A stretch of 10,008 nt of DNA, taken from Candidatus Cloacimonadota bacterium (GTDB taxonomy: Bacteria; Cloacimonadota; Cloacimonadia; Cloacimonadales; TCS61). The notes beneath the pieces are model-generated. The model was given only the letters and a program-made list of their open reading frames with translations, did no database searches and was not told the origin of the DNA. Shown here piece after piece: positions 1 to 6,624 of this stretch; position 1 is the first letter of the stretch, and every line of letters begins with the position of its first letter. Where the stretch lies: the NCBI GenBank assembly GCA_016931665.1, contig JAFGEH010000113.1:1-10008 (forward strand). The letters run 5' to 3'. The translations under genes were made by a program, and so were the position numbers.

Positions 1-2561
1 AAAATATCGTTTTTCTGGTCAATTTTGTCGAAAATCGCATCGAAGATATCCAGTTGGGAGGCATTGGAAGCGAGCTGTTTCCGGGCTTTAGCGGTTAGGC
101 CCTGTGGACTCAGTTCATGCTCTTCCAGGTTTTGCAGAATCTGTTTGGCTCGCTGAATTACTTTCACTGGAACCCCGGCCAGTCGGGCTACCTGAATACC
201 ATAACTTTGATCAGCACTTCCTCTGTCTATTTTCCTCAGGAAGATTACCTGATCGTTCCATTCTTTTACCAGAATATTGTAATTCTTAACTCCGTAGAGG
301 AGGTGTTCCAACTCTGTAAGTTCATGGTAATGAGTGGCGAATAGTGTTTTAGCACCAAGCTCGGGATTGTTATGAATATATTCAACAATAGCCCAGGCCA
401 GGCTAAGGCCATCGAAGGTACTGGTACCCCGGCCAATTTCATCCAACAAAATGAGAGAGTGTGGTGTGGCTGAATTCAAGATGTTGGCTGTCTCGATCAT
501 TTCTACCAGGAAGGTACTTTGTCCAAGCGCCAGGTTATCGGAAGCACCGACCCGGGTAAACACCTTATCGAAAATTGGAAGATTGGCATAGGAGGCCGGG
601 ATAAAGGAGCCGATCTGGGCCAGGATAACCAGAAGACCTGTCTGGCGAAGATAGGTGGATTTTCCAGCCATGTTCGGGCCAGTAATTAAAGCAATTTTAT
701 TATCGCTGTCATTCAAAAAAACATCATTAGGAATAAATTTCTCATTTTCCAGGATCTTTTCTATGACCGGGTGGCGTGAATCTTTTATTTCCAGGATACC
801 TGTATCATTGAACTGAGGCTGGGAGTAGTTATTCCTGTAGGCCAGGTAGGCAAAATTGGCCAGGACATCGATCGTTGAGACAACTTCCACATAATCCTGC
901 ATCAGGGTGACTTTTTCATTCAGCTTTTTCCGGATGGAATTAAAAATCTCGTATTCCAGGTTTTTGATACGCTCTTCAGCCCCCAGTACTTTTGATTCAT
1001 ATTCCTTCAATTGCGGGCTGATGTAGCGGTCAGCATTAACCAGGGTCTGTTTTTTTATGTAATATTCCGGGACTTTTTCCTGGTGAGTTTTGGTTATTTC
1101 AATGTAATATCCAAATACGCGATTATAACCAACCTTCAGGGAGGGGATGGAAGTTTTCTTTCTTTCTGAGTCTTCCAGACGGGCAATCCAGCTCTTACCA
1201 CTGCTTCGAATTTCTCTCAGTTCATCCAGTAGTTTGTTAAAACCGTTTTTGATGATATTTCCTTCAGTAATAACCAGAGGAGGGTTTTCGCAGATGGAAG
1301 AATCAATCAGACGTATGATATCTTTGTAATCCCGGATGTTCTCTTTCAGGGAAACAATTTTGGGGTCATCGAATTTCTGCAGGATCTCCGACAGATTTCC
1401 CGCGGTATCAAGGTAATTGCAGAGGGCGGTTACATCCCGCGGATTTACCCGCATAGTGCCTACCTTGCTGATAATTCTACTCAGGTCTCCGATATTATTC
1501 AGGATCTTGCGGAGGTCTTCGGTAAGATTAAAATTGTCCATTAGGTTTTTCACGGCATTGGAGCGGGAATAAATATCCAGCTCACTGAGTAGAGGATTAA
1601 GCAGCCAGTTAAGAAGTTTCCGGGCTCCCATGGGAGTTTTAGTCTGATCCAGTACTGAGATAAGGCTGCCAAATCTGGTACCGAAACGAATCGAGCGGGT
1701 CAGTTCGAGATTACGGCGGGTAGTTTCATCCAGCTGCATATAATTGCGCAGGGAATAAAATTTCAGTTTATTGATATGTTTAAGACTATCAGTTTTTAAT
1801 GATTTGATATAGGCAAGGGCGACAGCAGCTGCGATCTGAGCCAGGTTTTTATCCTGGATGCCGAACCCTTCCAGGGATGAAATCCGGAAGTGCTCACGGA
1901 GCAGGCGGTTTGCTTCTTCCTGTTCAAAATACCAGCTGTCGAATACTGTTAAAGCCGGTTTGTAAGTCAACGCGAGCTCTTCCAGCCTTTTCAGGGCTGC
2001 CTGATCAGCAACTATGATTTCGGAAGGATGGAGTCTCTGTAATTCATTCAGCAGCTGATCAGGTGTCAATTCTGTGACCATAAAATCGGCGGTGGAAGCA
2101 TCAATTATGGAGAAACCGATTCTGGCGGGATCATTATCATAGACAATGGAAGCCAGGAAGTTATTCTCAACTTTATCGATAAGCTTGCCATCTATGATGG
2201 ATCCAGGCGTGATGATGTCAATAATGTCCCTTTTAACCAACCCTTTTGCCAGCTTGGGGTCTTCGGTTTGTTCACAGATAACGATTTTCAGTCCCTTTTT
2301 CACCAGCTTATCCAAATAATTATCCAGGGCATGATAGGGGAACCCAGCCAGTGGAACTGGGTCTTCCGATTTTTTATTACGGGCGGTTAGGGTAATTCCC
2401 AGGACTTTGGAAGCAATTCTGGCATCATCAAAGAAAGTTTCATAGAAATCTCCCATCCGGAACAGAATAAGTTTATCCGGGTGTTTATCTTTGATTTCCA
2501 GGAATTGTTTCAGCATGGGTGTGATTTTGTTTTCGCTGTCGACAGATGATGTAGGAATCAT
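1..2561 (-). CDS. mutS: DNA mismatch repair protein MutS (3' end cut by window edge)
   Basis: MutS recognises mispaired and looped DNA and, with MutL, starts mismatch repair; it is a cytoplasmic ATPase that clamps DNA as a dimer. Translating the minus strand from the ATG at 2561 gives 853 codons without a stop up to the window edge. Seen: the mismatch-wedging motif GDFYETF at residues 37-43 (Phe39 and Glu41 of the Phe-x-Glu motif), Walker A GPNMAGKST at 628-636 with Lys634, Walker B and signature DEIGRGTSTFDG starting at Asp707, and the FATHYHEL switch with His744. The last visible residues include SQLDIFDAIF, the hydrophobic patch that normally precedes the C-terminal dimerisation tail, so probably only about 20-40 residues lie outside the window. 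The start overlaps the stop of the upstream SPOR gene (ATGA, 2558-2561) and lacks a good Shine-Dalgarno, which suggests coupled translation. All catalytic residues are intact, so the protein should be functional. It is MutS1 type, because the mismatch-binding domain is present. Confidence 0.97.
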   Translation of the reverse strand, partial: MIPTSSVDSENKITPMLKQFLEIKDKHPDKLILFRMGDFYETFFDDARIASKVLGITLTARNKKSEDPVPLAGFPYHALDNYLDKLVKKGLKIVICEQTEDPKLAKGLVKRDIIDIITPGSIIDGKLIDKVENNFLASIVYDNDPARIGFSIIDASTADFMVTELTPDQLLNELQRLHPSEIIVADQAALKRLEELALTYKPALTVFDSWYFEQEEANRLLREHFRISSLEGFGIQDKNLAQIAAAVALAYIKSLKTDSLKHINKLKFYSLRNYMQLDETTRRNLELTRSIRFGTRFGSLISVLDQTKTPMGARKLLNWLLNPLLSELDIYSRSNAVKNLMDNFNLTEDLRKILNNIGDLSRIISKVGTMRVNPRDVTALCNYLDTAGNLSEILQKFDDPKIVSLKENIRDYKDIIRLIDSSICENPPLVITEGNIIKNGFNKLLDELREIRSSGKSWIARLEDSERKKTSIPSLKVGYNRVFGYYIEITKTHQEKVPEYYIKKQTLVNADRYISPQLKEYESKVLGAEERIKNLEYEIFNSIRKKLNEKVTLMQDYVEVVSTIDVLANFAYLAYRNNYSQPQFNDTGILEIKDSRHPVIEKILENEKFIPNDVFLNDSDNKIALITGPNMAGKSTYLRQTGLLVILAQIGSFIPASYANLPIFDKVFTRVGASDNLALGQSTFLVEMIETANILNSATPHSLILLDEIGRGTSTFDGLSLAWAIVEYIHNNPELGAKTLFATHYHELTELEHLLYGVKNYNILVKEWNDQVIFLRKIDRGSADQSYGIQVARLAGVPVKVIQRAKQILQNLEEHELSPQGLTAKARKQLASNASQLDIFDAIFDKIDQKNDI

Positions 2562-3499
2562 TCGTATCTTTGAATTTCGAAGGAATTGATGTTATTATTT
2601 TCCAGTATTAATTTATCTTTTTCTAATTTAAGCTTATCAGTATAAGGCCCCATGGCAACTACGAACAAAGTTTTTCCATTTGCCTGTTTGGAGAAAATGA
2701 TGTAGTTATTCTGCAGGATTTTCTTTACAGTCACGCCCTGTTTATCCGCGTTTTCCCGATTGCTGAACGCACCCACCTGGAGATAAATTTTTCTTTCTGC
2801 AGGCTCAGTTTTATTATCATCAGAAACCGGTAGGGGTAGTTCTGTTGACAGCGGATCGAGAGCATTATTTTTCATAAGCTCATAGATTCTGTCTTCTGCC
2901 AGATAACTGTACTCGTGATACGGAAATTCAAGCATTAATTTCCGATACGTATTAAAAGCTTGCTGGATGTTATTCAGCATTTCATGGCAATAACCTGCTT
3001 TGTAGTGAAGCAGGGGGATTTGATTTCTGATATATTCGGAGTTGCGCAGATATTCGAGATTATTCAGAGCACGGACAAACATCTTCTGTTGGATATAGGA
3101 CTCAATAATAAGGAAATATGAGGATTCGATTTTGTCTTTATCCTGAGACAGGAAAATATAATTCTGAGAGGAAACAATTGCTGCCTGATAATTTTCCTGA
3201 TTAAAATAACTTTTAGCCAGCCAATATTGTTTGTCCGTAATATGAGAATCGGATATCATAAGGAGATTACTTTCTGCAGCAGAATAATTTCTGGCCAGTA
3301 ATTCCATTTTACCCAGTTCCAGCCAGGCCAGCTGAGTGAAATATGAATCGGGATAGCGGTTTATCAGCAGGGTAAGATCCTGCCGTAGAAGCTCTCCATC
3401 CAGCCGATCCATAGCTTGCTGATAGAGTAGTTCGTCCTCGGCAGTCGGCAGCAAGACAGCAAACAAGATAATCAGGAGCAATGATATCGTTCTTTTCAT
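2558..3499 (-). CDS. Exported TPR-repeat protein with C-terminal SPOR domain
   Basis: This is a 313-residue protein of unknown exact role. It opens with a classic signal peptide (Lys2-Arg3, hydrophobic stretch about residues 5-18, likely cleavage near Ala20) and has no lipobox cysteine, so it is probably periplasmic or cell-surface. Residues 25-210 are a helical array resembling degenerate tetratricopeptide repeats: phrases such as LAKSYFNQENYQAAI (94-108) and YKAGYCHEMLNNIQQAF (166-182) have the TPR spacing of small, aromatic and alanine residues. A low-complexity linker (about 212-235) leads to a SPOR domain at 237-312, beginning IYLQVGAFSNRENADK. SPOR domains bind denuded septal peptidoglycan in known proteins, so a role at the cell wall or division site is inferred. 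The N-terminal part also resembles tol-pal-associated YbgF/CpoB-like architecture. The start overlaps the preceding U32 gene stop (ATGA) and its stop overlaps the mutS start, so it sits inside a coupled operon with genes of unrelated function. Confidence 0.85.
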   Translation of the reverse strand: MKRTISLLLIILFAVLLPTAEDELLYQQAMDRLDGELLRQDLTLLINRYPDSYFTQLAWLELGKMELLARNYSAAESNLLMISDSHITDKQYWLAKSYFNQENYQAAIVSSQNYIFLSQDKDKIESSYFLIIESYIQQKMFVRALNNLEYLRNSEYIRNQIPLLHYKAGYCHEMLNNIQQAFNTYRKLMLEFPYHEYSYLAEDRIYELMKNNALDPLSTELPLPVSDDNKTEPAERKIYLQVGAFSNRENADKQGVTVKKILQNNYIIFSKQANGKTLFVVAMGPYTDKLKLEKDKLILENNNINSFEIQRYE

Positions 3500-4701
3500 T
3501 TCCCGCTCAACTTCATTCTCAGTATTCCATATTCTTGTATCTTCTGATCAAATGCAATTTTCACGATAGTATTAGGTTTTGTAAAGCTCAATGAATTGTT
3601 TTCCTCATCATAGATTCGGGTAACTCTGAATTCAAGATCAGAAGCTGCATCGGGAAAGATCATTTCTATCAGATCTCCTACAGAAAACTTGGCTTTAATA
3701 TTTACCAACAGTAATTCTTCTTCCTGAGTGAGAATTTCTCCCAGGTACTGGTGAGACCGGATGTAGGCTGAGTTTTCATAATGCTGGTTGGACGAGGAAG
3801 GATTGGCGGTAAAGAATCCTTCACTATATACCCGGTGACTTACTTTTTCCAGTTCAGCAGACAAGTTTTCGATTCGTTTTGATAAAGATGTGATGTTGTT
3901 CAGGGCCTGCCGGTAAGTTCTGGTAACGTTTGCCACATAATAAAGGCTCTTCATTCTTCCTTCGATCTTGACAGCATCAATACCAGCCTGCTGGATTTCA
4001 GGCAAACGTCTGATCAGATTGACGTCACGGGAATTCAACAGATAGGTCCCATAATTGTCCTGTTCAACCGGGAAATATTCGCCAGGTCTGGTCTCTTCCA
4101 GTAGATGATATTTCCAGCGACAGGGTTGAGAGCAATTTCCCCGGTTGGCATCTCGTGAATTGAGAAAATTGCTGAGCAGGCAACGTCCGGAGTAAGCCAT
4201 ACACATGGCACCATGAACAAAGATTTCCAATTCGATCTCCGGGAGTTTTTGCCTGATTTCCTTAATCTCATACAGGTTGAGTTCCCGGGCAAGAATTATC
4301 CGTCTGGCACCCTGTTTGAACCAGAAATCGGCACTTTTCCAGGAGGTAACATTTGCCTGGGTGCTTATATGAATGGGTAAAGCAGATGCATATTCCTGAG
4401 CCAGAGAGAAAATTGCCGGATCGGATACAATAAGTGCATCGACGCCTATATTCTGGAGAAAGGTTAAATAACCAGGTAACTCATTCAGGTCTTTGTTTCT
4501 GGCAAAAATATTAACTGTGATGTAAATTTTTTTTTTGAATTTATGGCAGAAGGCAACAGCTTCCTTTAGTTCCAGGTAATCAAAGTTTGTACTCTGGGCT
4601 CTGAGTCCGAATTGTTCTCCGGAAGCATATACGGCATCGGCACCGTATAAGACAGCGTATCTGAGTTTTTCCAGACTGCCGGCCGGGGAGAGAAGTTCCA
4701 T
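3496..4701 (-). CDS. U32 'peptidase' family protein, TrhP/YegQ-like tRNA uridine hydroxylation enzyme
   Basis: This is a 401-residue member of the U32 family. The N-terminus MELLSPAGSLEKLRYAVLYG and the following GADAVYASGEQFGLRA are the family hallmark of a TIM-barrel-like domain. The U32 signature is EIFVHGAMCMAYSGRC at 159-174. Four cysteines at 167, 174, 190 and 194 match the pattern that binds an iron-sulfur cluster in related U32 proteins such as UbiU/UbiV. Residues about 315-398 form the small C-terminal beta-barrel typical of the TrhP-type subgroup. In E. coli the YegQ/TrhP protein is needed for prephenate-dependent 5-hydroxyuridine formation at tRNA position 34; other U32 members (RlhA, UbiU/V, collagenase PrtC) do different jobs, so the exact substrate here is inferred. 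The older 'protease' label is probably misleading. The gene begins one base inside the rho stop (TAATG) and ends in an ATGA overlap with the SPOR gene. A run of ten A on the coding strand lies in codons 56-59. Confidence 0.88.
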   Translation of the reverse strand: MELLSPAGSLEKLRYAVLYGADAVYASGEQFGLRAQSTNFDYLELKEAVAFCHKFKKKIYITVNIFARNKDLNELPGYLTFLQNIGVDALIVSDPAIFSLAQEYASALPIHISTQANVTSWKSADFWFKQGARRIILARELNLYEIKEIRQKLPEIELEIFVHGAMCMAYSGRCLLSNFLNSRDANRGNCSQPCRWKYHLLEETRPGEYFPVEQDNYGTYLLNSRDVNLIRRLPEIQQAGIDAVKIEGRMKSLYYVANVTRTYRQALNNITSLSKRIENLSAELEKVSHRVYSEGFFTANPSSSNQHYENSAYIRSHQYLGEILTQEEELLLVNIKAKFSVGDLIEMIFPDAASDLEFRVTRIYDEENNSLSFTKPNTIVKIAFDQKIQEYGILRMKLSGK

Positions 4702-5972
4702 TACTGGCTCATAAGTTTCAGGAAATCGGCATTGGTCTTGGTAGCCTGCATCTTGGTTCTGAGTAATTCGATAGCCTGCACCGGACTGACATTCTTCAGG
4801 AATTTGCGTAGAACGAACATGCGATTGACTTCTTCCTGGGAAAGCAGCAGTTCTTCCTTCCTGGTACCCGATTTGACAAGATCGATAGCGGGGAAGAGCC
4901 GTAGATCACTGATGGTTCTGTCGAGTACGAGTTCCATGTTACCGGTGCCCTTGAATTCCTCGAAAATAACCTGATCCATCCGGCTGCCGGTATCAACCAG
5001 GGCTGTGGCTATAATAGTGAGGCTTCCCTGTTCCAGCGTGTTACGTGCTGCTCCGTAGAATTTTTTGGGTTTGTGCAGCGAATTGGAGTCGATACCGCCG
5101 GAAAGAACCTTCCCGCTGGAAGGTGTTACCATATTGTAAGCCCTGGCCAAACGGGTTATGCTGTCCAGCATGATGACTACATCCTTACCGAGTTCAACCA
5201 TTCTTTTGGCTTTTTCCAGGGCCATTTCTGCCACCTGTATATGATTCCTGGGAGTTTCGTCGAAGGTAGAGCTGACGACTTCAGAGTTGGTAGGGATGAG
5301 GATCTTTTTCATATCTGTGACTTCTTCCGGGCGTTCGTCCACCAGCAATACGATCAGGTAAACATCGGGATGGTTGGTCAGGATGGAGTTGGACATATCC
5401 TGCATCAGTATCGTTTTACCGGTTCTTGGTGCAGCCACGATCAATCCTCTCTGTCCCTTTCCAACGGGAGTAAAGAGATTAACGATGCGGGTCGAGTAGT
5501 TGTTAGGGTCTGTTTCCAGGTTAAATCTTTCTTCTGGAAAATAGGGTGTGAGACGATCGAAATGTTTGACTTCTCTGACTATCTTGGGCGAATCGTAATT
5601 GATGGAATCTACCCGGATGAGGGCGAAGTATTTTTCTTCTTCCTTGGGAGCACGGGCCGGCCCTGATACGATATGCCCTTTCTTCAGACCGAACTTTTTG
5701 ATCTGAGAGCTGGAAACATAAATATCATTACGACCCGGGGTATAGTTGTTTTTCTGAAAGCGCAGGAAGCCATAGCCATCCTCCACAATTTCCAGACAGC
5801 CGGTAACAAAGGCAAGTCCTTCCTGCATGGCGGTAATTTCGAAAATTTTGTGGATCAATTCGTTTTTCTTCAATCCTTTCGTATCAGGGATATCGAATTC
5901 CCTGGCGATTTTCTGTAATTGAGGGATAGTCTTATCAAAGAGGCTCTCCTGATTGTTTTCTTCGTAATCCAT
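4701..5972 (-). CDS. rho: Transcription termination factor Rho
   Basis: Rho is a homohexameric RNA-dependent ATPase/translocase that loads on untranslated C-rich RNA and terminates transcription. The protein is 423 residues, close to the 419 of E. coli. Domains: a small N-terminal helical domain (about 1-50), a cold-shock-like primary RNA-binding domain (about 55-125, with GYGFLRF at 66-72 as RNP-like motif and DIYVSSSQIKKF at 83-94), and a RecA-type motor (about 130-420). Visible active-site elements: Walker A APRTGKT with Lys186, VDERPEEVTDM with Glu213 and Arg214, the Walker B strand VVIMLDSITR ending at Asp270, the Q-loop SGKVLSGG with Lys288, and SGTRKEE with the arginine-finger-type Arg371. 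The start was set at 5972 rather than 6011 because AAAGGAG sits 5-6 bases upstream of this ATG, whereas the 13-residue extension has no such site and lacks Rho homology. It is the first gene of an overlapping four-gene operon. An imperfect dyad in its leader may be used for control. Confidence 0.97.
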   Translation of the reverse strand: MDYEENNQESLFDKTIPQLQKIAREFDIPDTKGLKKNELIHKIFEITAMQEGLAFVTGCLEIVEDGYGFLRFQKNNYTPGRNDIYVSSSQIKKFGLKKGHIVSGPARAPKEEEKYFALIRVDSINYDSPKIVREVKHFDRLTPYFPEERFNLETDPNNYSTRIVNLFTPVGKGQRGLIVAAPRTGKTILMQDMSNSILTNHPDVYLIVLLVDERPEEVTDMKKILIPTNSEVVSSTFDETPRNHIQVAEMALEKAKRMVELGKDVVIMLDSITRLARAYNMVTPSSGKVLSGGIDSNSLHKPKKFYGAARNTLEQGSLTIIATALVDTGSRMDQVIFEEFKGTGNMELVLDRTISDLRLFPAIDLVKSGTRKEELLLSQEEVNRMFVLRKFLKNVSPVQAIELLRTKMQATKTNADFLKLMSQ

Positions 5973-5977
5973 ATTTG

Positions 5978-5984
5978 CTCCTTT
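5978..5984 (-). promoter_or_regulatory. Shine-Dalgarno site that sets the rho start
   Basis: On the minus strand AAAGGAG followed by CAAAT precedes the ATG at 5972, an ideal spacing. It is the only strong ribosome binding site in the four-gene block; the three downstream starts overlap upstream stop codons instead. It decides against the longer in-frame start at 6011. Confidence 0.85.
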
Positions 5985-6016
5985 ATGAGGGTTATTCACG
6001 GACATAAGCATTTAAA

Positions 6017-6048
6017 TGTCAGGTAGAGAAGAATTTCTATACCTGTCA
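6017..6048 (-). repeat. Imperfect inverted repeat upstream of rho (operator or leader hairpin)
   Basis: On the plus strand the arm TGTCAGGTAGAGAA (6017-6030) is the reverse complement of TTCTATACCTGTCA (6035-6048) at 12 of 14 positions, with a 4-base GAAT centre. In RNA of the rho strand this could fold as a 12-pair stem with two mismatches. It lies 45-76 bases upstream of the rho ATG. There is no U-tract directly after it on either strand, so it does not look like an intrinsic terminator. Either a transcription-factor operator or an mRNA structure in the rho leader is possible. Confidence 0.6.
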
Positions 6049-6050
6049 GG

Positions 6051-6056
6051 TGTCAA
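6051..6056 (-). promoter_or_regulatory. Possible -35 element for the rho operon
   Basis: On the minus strand TTGACA reads from 6056 to 6051, directly abutting the dyad. The sequence 15-18 bases downstream (around 6035-6027) matches a TATAAT box poorly (at best 3 of 6), and a TATAGA at 6041-6036 is too close. The promoter is therefore only tentative, or uses a sigma factor with a different -10. Confidence 0.3.
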
Positions 6057-6131
6057 GTAAATTCGGAAAATTGGAGAGATGCAGAGGATGATCGCGGATT
6101 TACACTTTTGAAATGGAAAAGATAAAAAACC

Positions 6132-6162
6132 TTGACATCTGCTTTTCTTCTTTAGCCAAAAT
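6132..6162 (+). promoter_or_regulatory. Possible promoter for the small membrane-protein gene
   Basis: A perfect TTGACA (6132-6137) is followed after 19 bases by CAAAAT (6157-6162; 4 of 6 to TATAAT). The long spacer weakens the call. The start site would fall near 6169, giving a very short leader, with AAAGGGG about 5 bases before the ATG at 6181 as the ribosome binding site. Confidence 0.33.
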
Positions 6163-6180
6163 TAAAAGAAAGGGGTTAGT

Positions 6181-6507
6181 ATGAAAACAATTCCGGGGAA
6201 AATAATGCTGATAGCCGGTCTGGGTGGTTTAGGCCTGCTGGGTTTGATTTATTATAGTAAGATAAAAGCTTTGATCAATTTACAGAAGACATTACCGCAG
6301 TATCTGGAAAACATCTATGGCGACCTGCCCGAGATTAATCTGACAATAACAATGACGGAATTGCAGATAAGCCTCGGCTTCAGTGATGAAGTACTGATAA
6401 AAAACCAGGATATTGAAGGCAGGGTTCGTGAGTATTTAGGTGATTATTATAATCAATTCAAACCGGAGAGATTAAAGATATCCATCCATCCCAGGAGTAA
6501 GAGCTGA
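6181..6507 (+). CDS. Small single-pass membrane protein of unknown function
   Basis: This 108-residue protein belongs to no family I recognise. One transmembrane helix spans about residues 8-25 (IMLIAGLGGLGLLGLIYY) and is unusually glycine-rich (Gly13, 15, 16, 18, 21), a pattern that can favour helix-helix packing. Lysines flank both ends (Lys2, Lys7; Lys27, Lys29), so the orientation is unclear. The soluble part has an amphipathic segment about 28-47, an alternating strand-like stretch INLTITMTELQISLGF (52-67), a likely helix about 77-93 (DIEGRVREYLGDYYNQF), and a final strand RLKISIHP (97-104), suggesting a compact beta-alpha-beta domain. The start is supported by AAAGGGG 5-6 bases upstream of the ATG. 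It is divergent from rho and is followed after 117 bases by the SNF2 gene on the same strand. Gene identity is well supported by the start, ribosome site and protein-like composition; function is unknown. Confidence 0.75.
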   Translation: MKTIPGKIMLIAGLGGLGLLGLIYYSKIKALINLQKTLPQYLENIYGDLPEINLTITMTELQISLGFSDEVLIKNQDIEGRVREYLGDYYNQFKPERLKISIHPRSKS

Positions 6508-6560
6508 TTTAGGAAACAGATCGCAGAATAAAGCAACAGTTTCACATCGATAATAATTTC

Positions 6561-6588
6561 TTGACTTCATCCTGCAGAGCTCAATTAT
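6561..6588 (+). promoter_or_regulatory. Possible promoter for the SNF2 gene
   Basis: TTGACT (6561-6566, 5 of 6) and AATTAT (6583-6588, 4 of 6) are separated by 16 bases, 36 bases before the chosen ATG. No terminator-like hairpin is seen between this and the upstream small gene, so read-through from it is also possible. Confidence 0.38.
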
Positions 6589-6614
6589 GCCAGTATTGCT
6601 TAAATTTTGCTGCC

Positions 6615-6619
6615 GGGAG
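6615..6619 (+). promoter_or_regulatory. Shine-Dalgarno site that sets the SNF2 start
   Basis: GGGAG lies five bases before the ATG at 6625. A TTG at 6607 is in frame six codons earlier, but it has only T-rich sequence upstream and no ribosome site, so the ATG is preferred. Confidence 0.6.
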
Positions 6620-6624
6620 TTGAG

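Larger units (their letters stand above)
6017..6058 (+). repeat. Cluster of TGTCAGGT-type half-sites
   Basis: TGTCAGGT occurs exactly at 6017-6024 and 6044-6051, and TGTCAAGT (7 of 8) follows at 6051-6058, so the last two copies form a head-to-tail pair with 7-base period. An inverted ACCTG at 6041-6045 makes an 11-base palindrome ACCTGTCAGGT (6041-6051). The repeated half-sites within 42 bases suggest cooperative binding of a regulator. No known factor is recognised. Confidence 0.45.

Noticed and set aside
104..344. Plus-strand open frames of 61 and 75 codons
   Set aside because: They lie antisense to the strongly conserved ATPase domain of MutS, have no ribosome site and no recognisable protein features.
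5073..5666. 197-codon plus-strand open frame
   Set aside because: It is antisense to the conserved motor domain of rho; its length follows from rho codon bias and the translation has no family features.
5973..6011. Thirteen-residue N-terminal extension of Rho from an ATG at 6011
   Set aside because: It lacks a ribosome site, reads through the Shine-Dalgarno of the downstream ATG, and adds no Rho-like sequence.
6513..6543. GAAAC...GTTTC inverted repeat as a terminator after the small membrane gene
   Set aside because: The stem is only five bases with a loop of about 21 bases and no U-tract, so it is not a credible intrinsic terminator.
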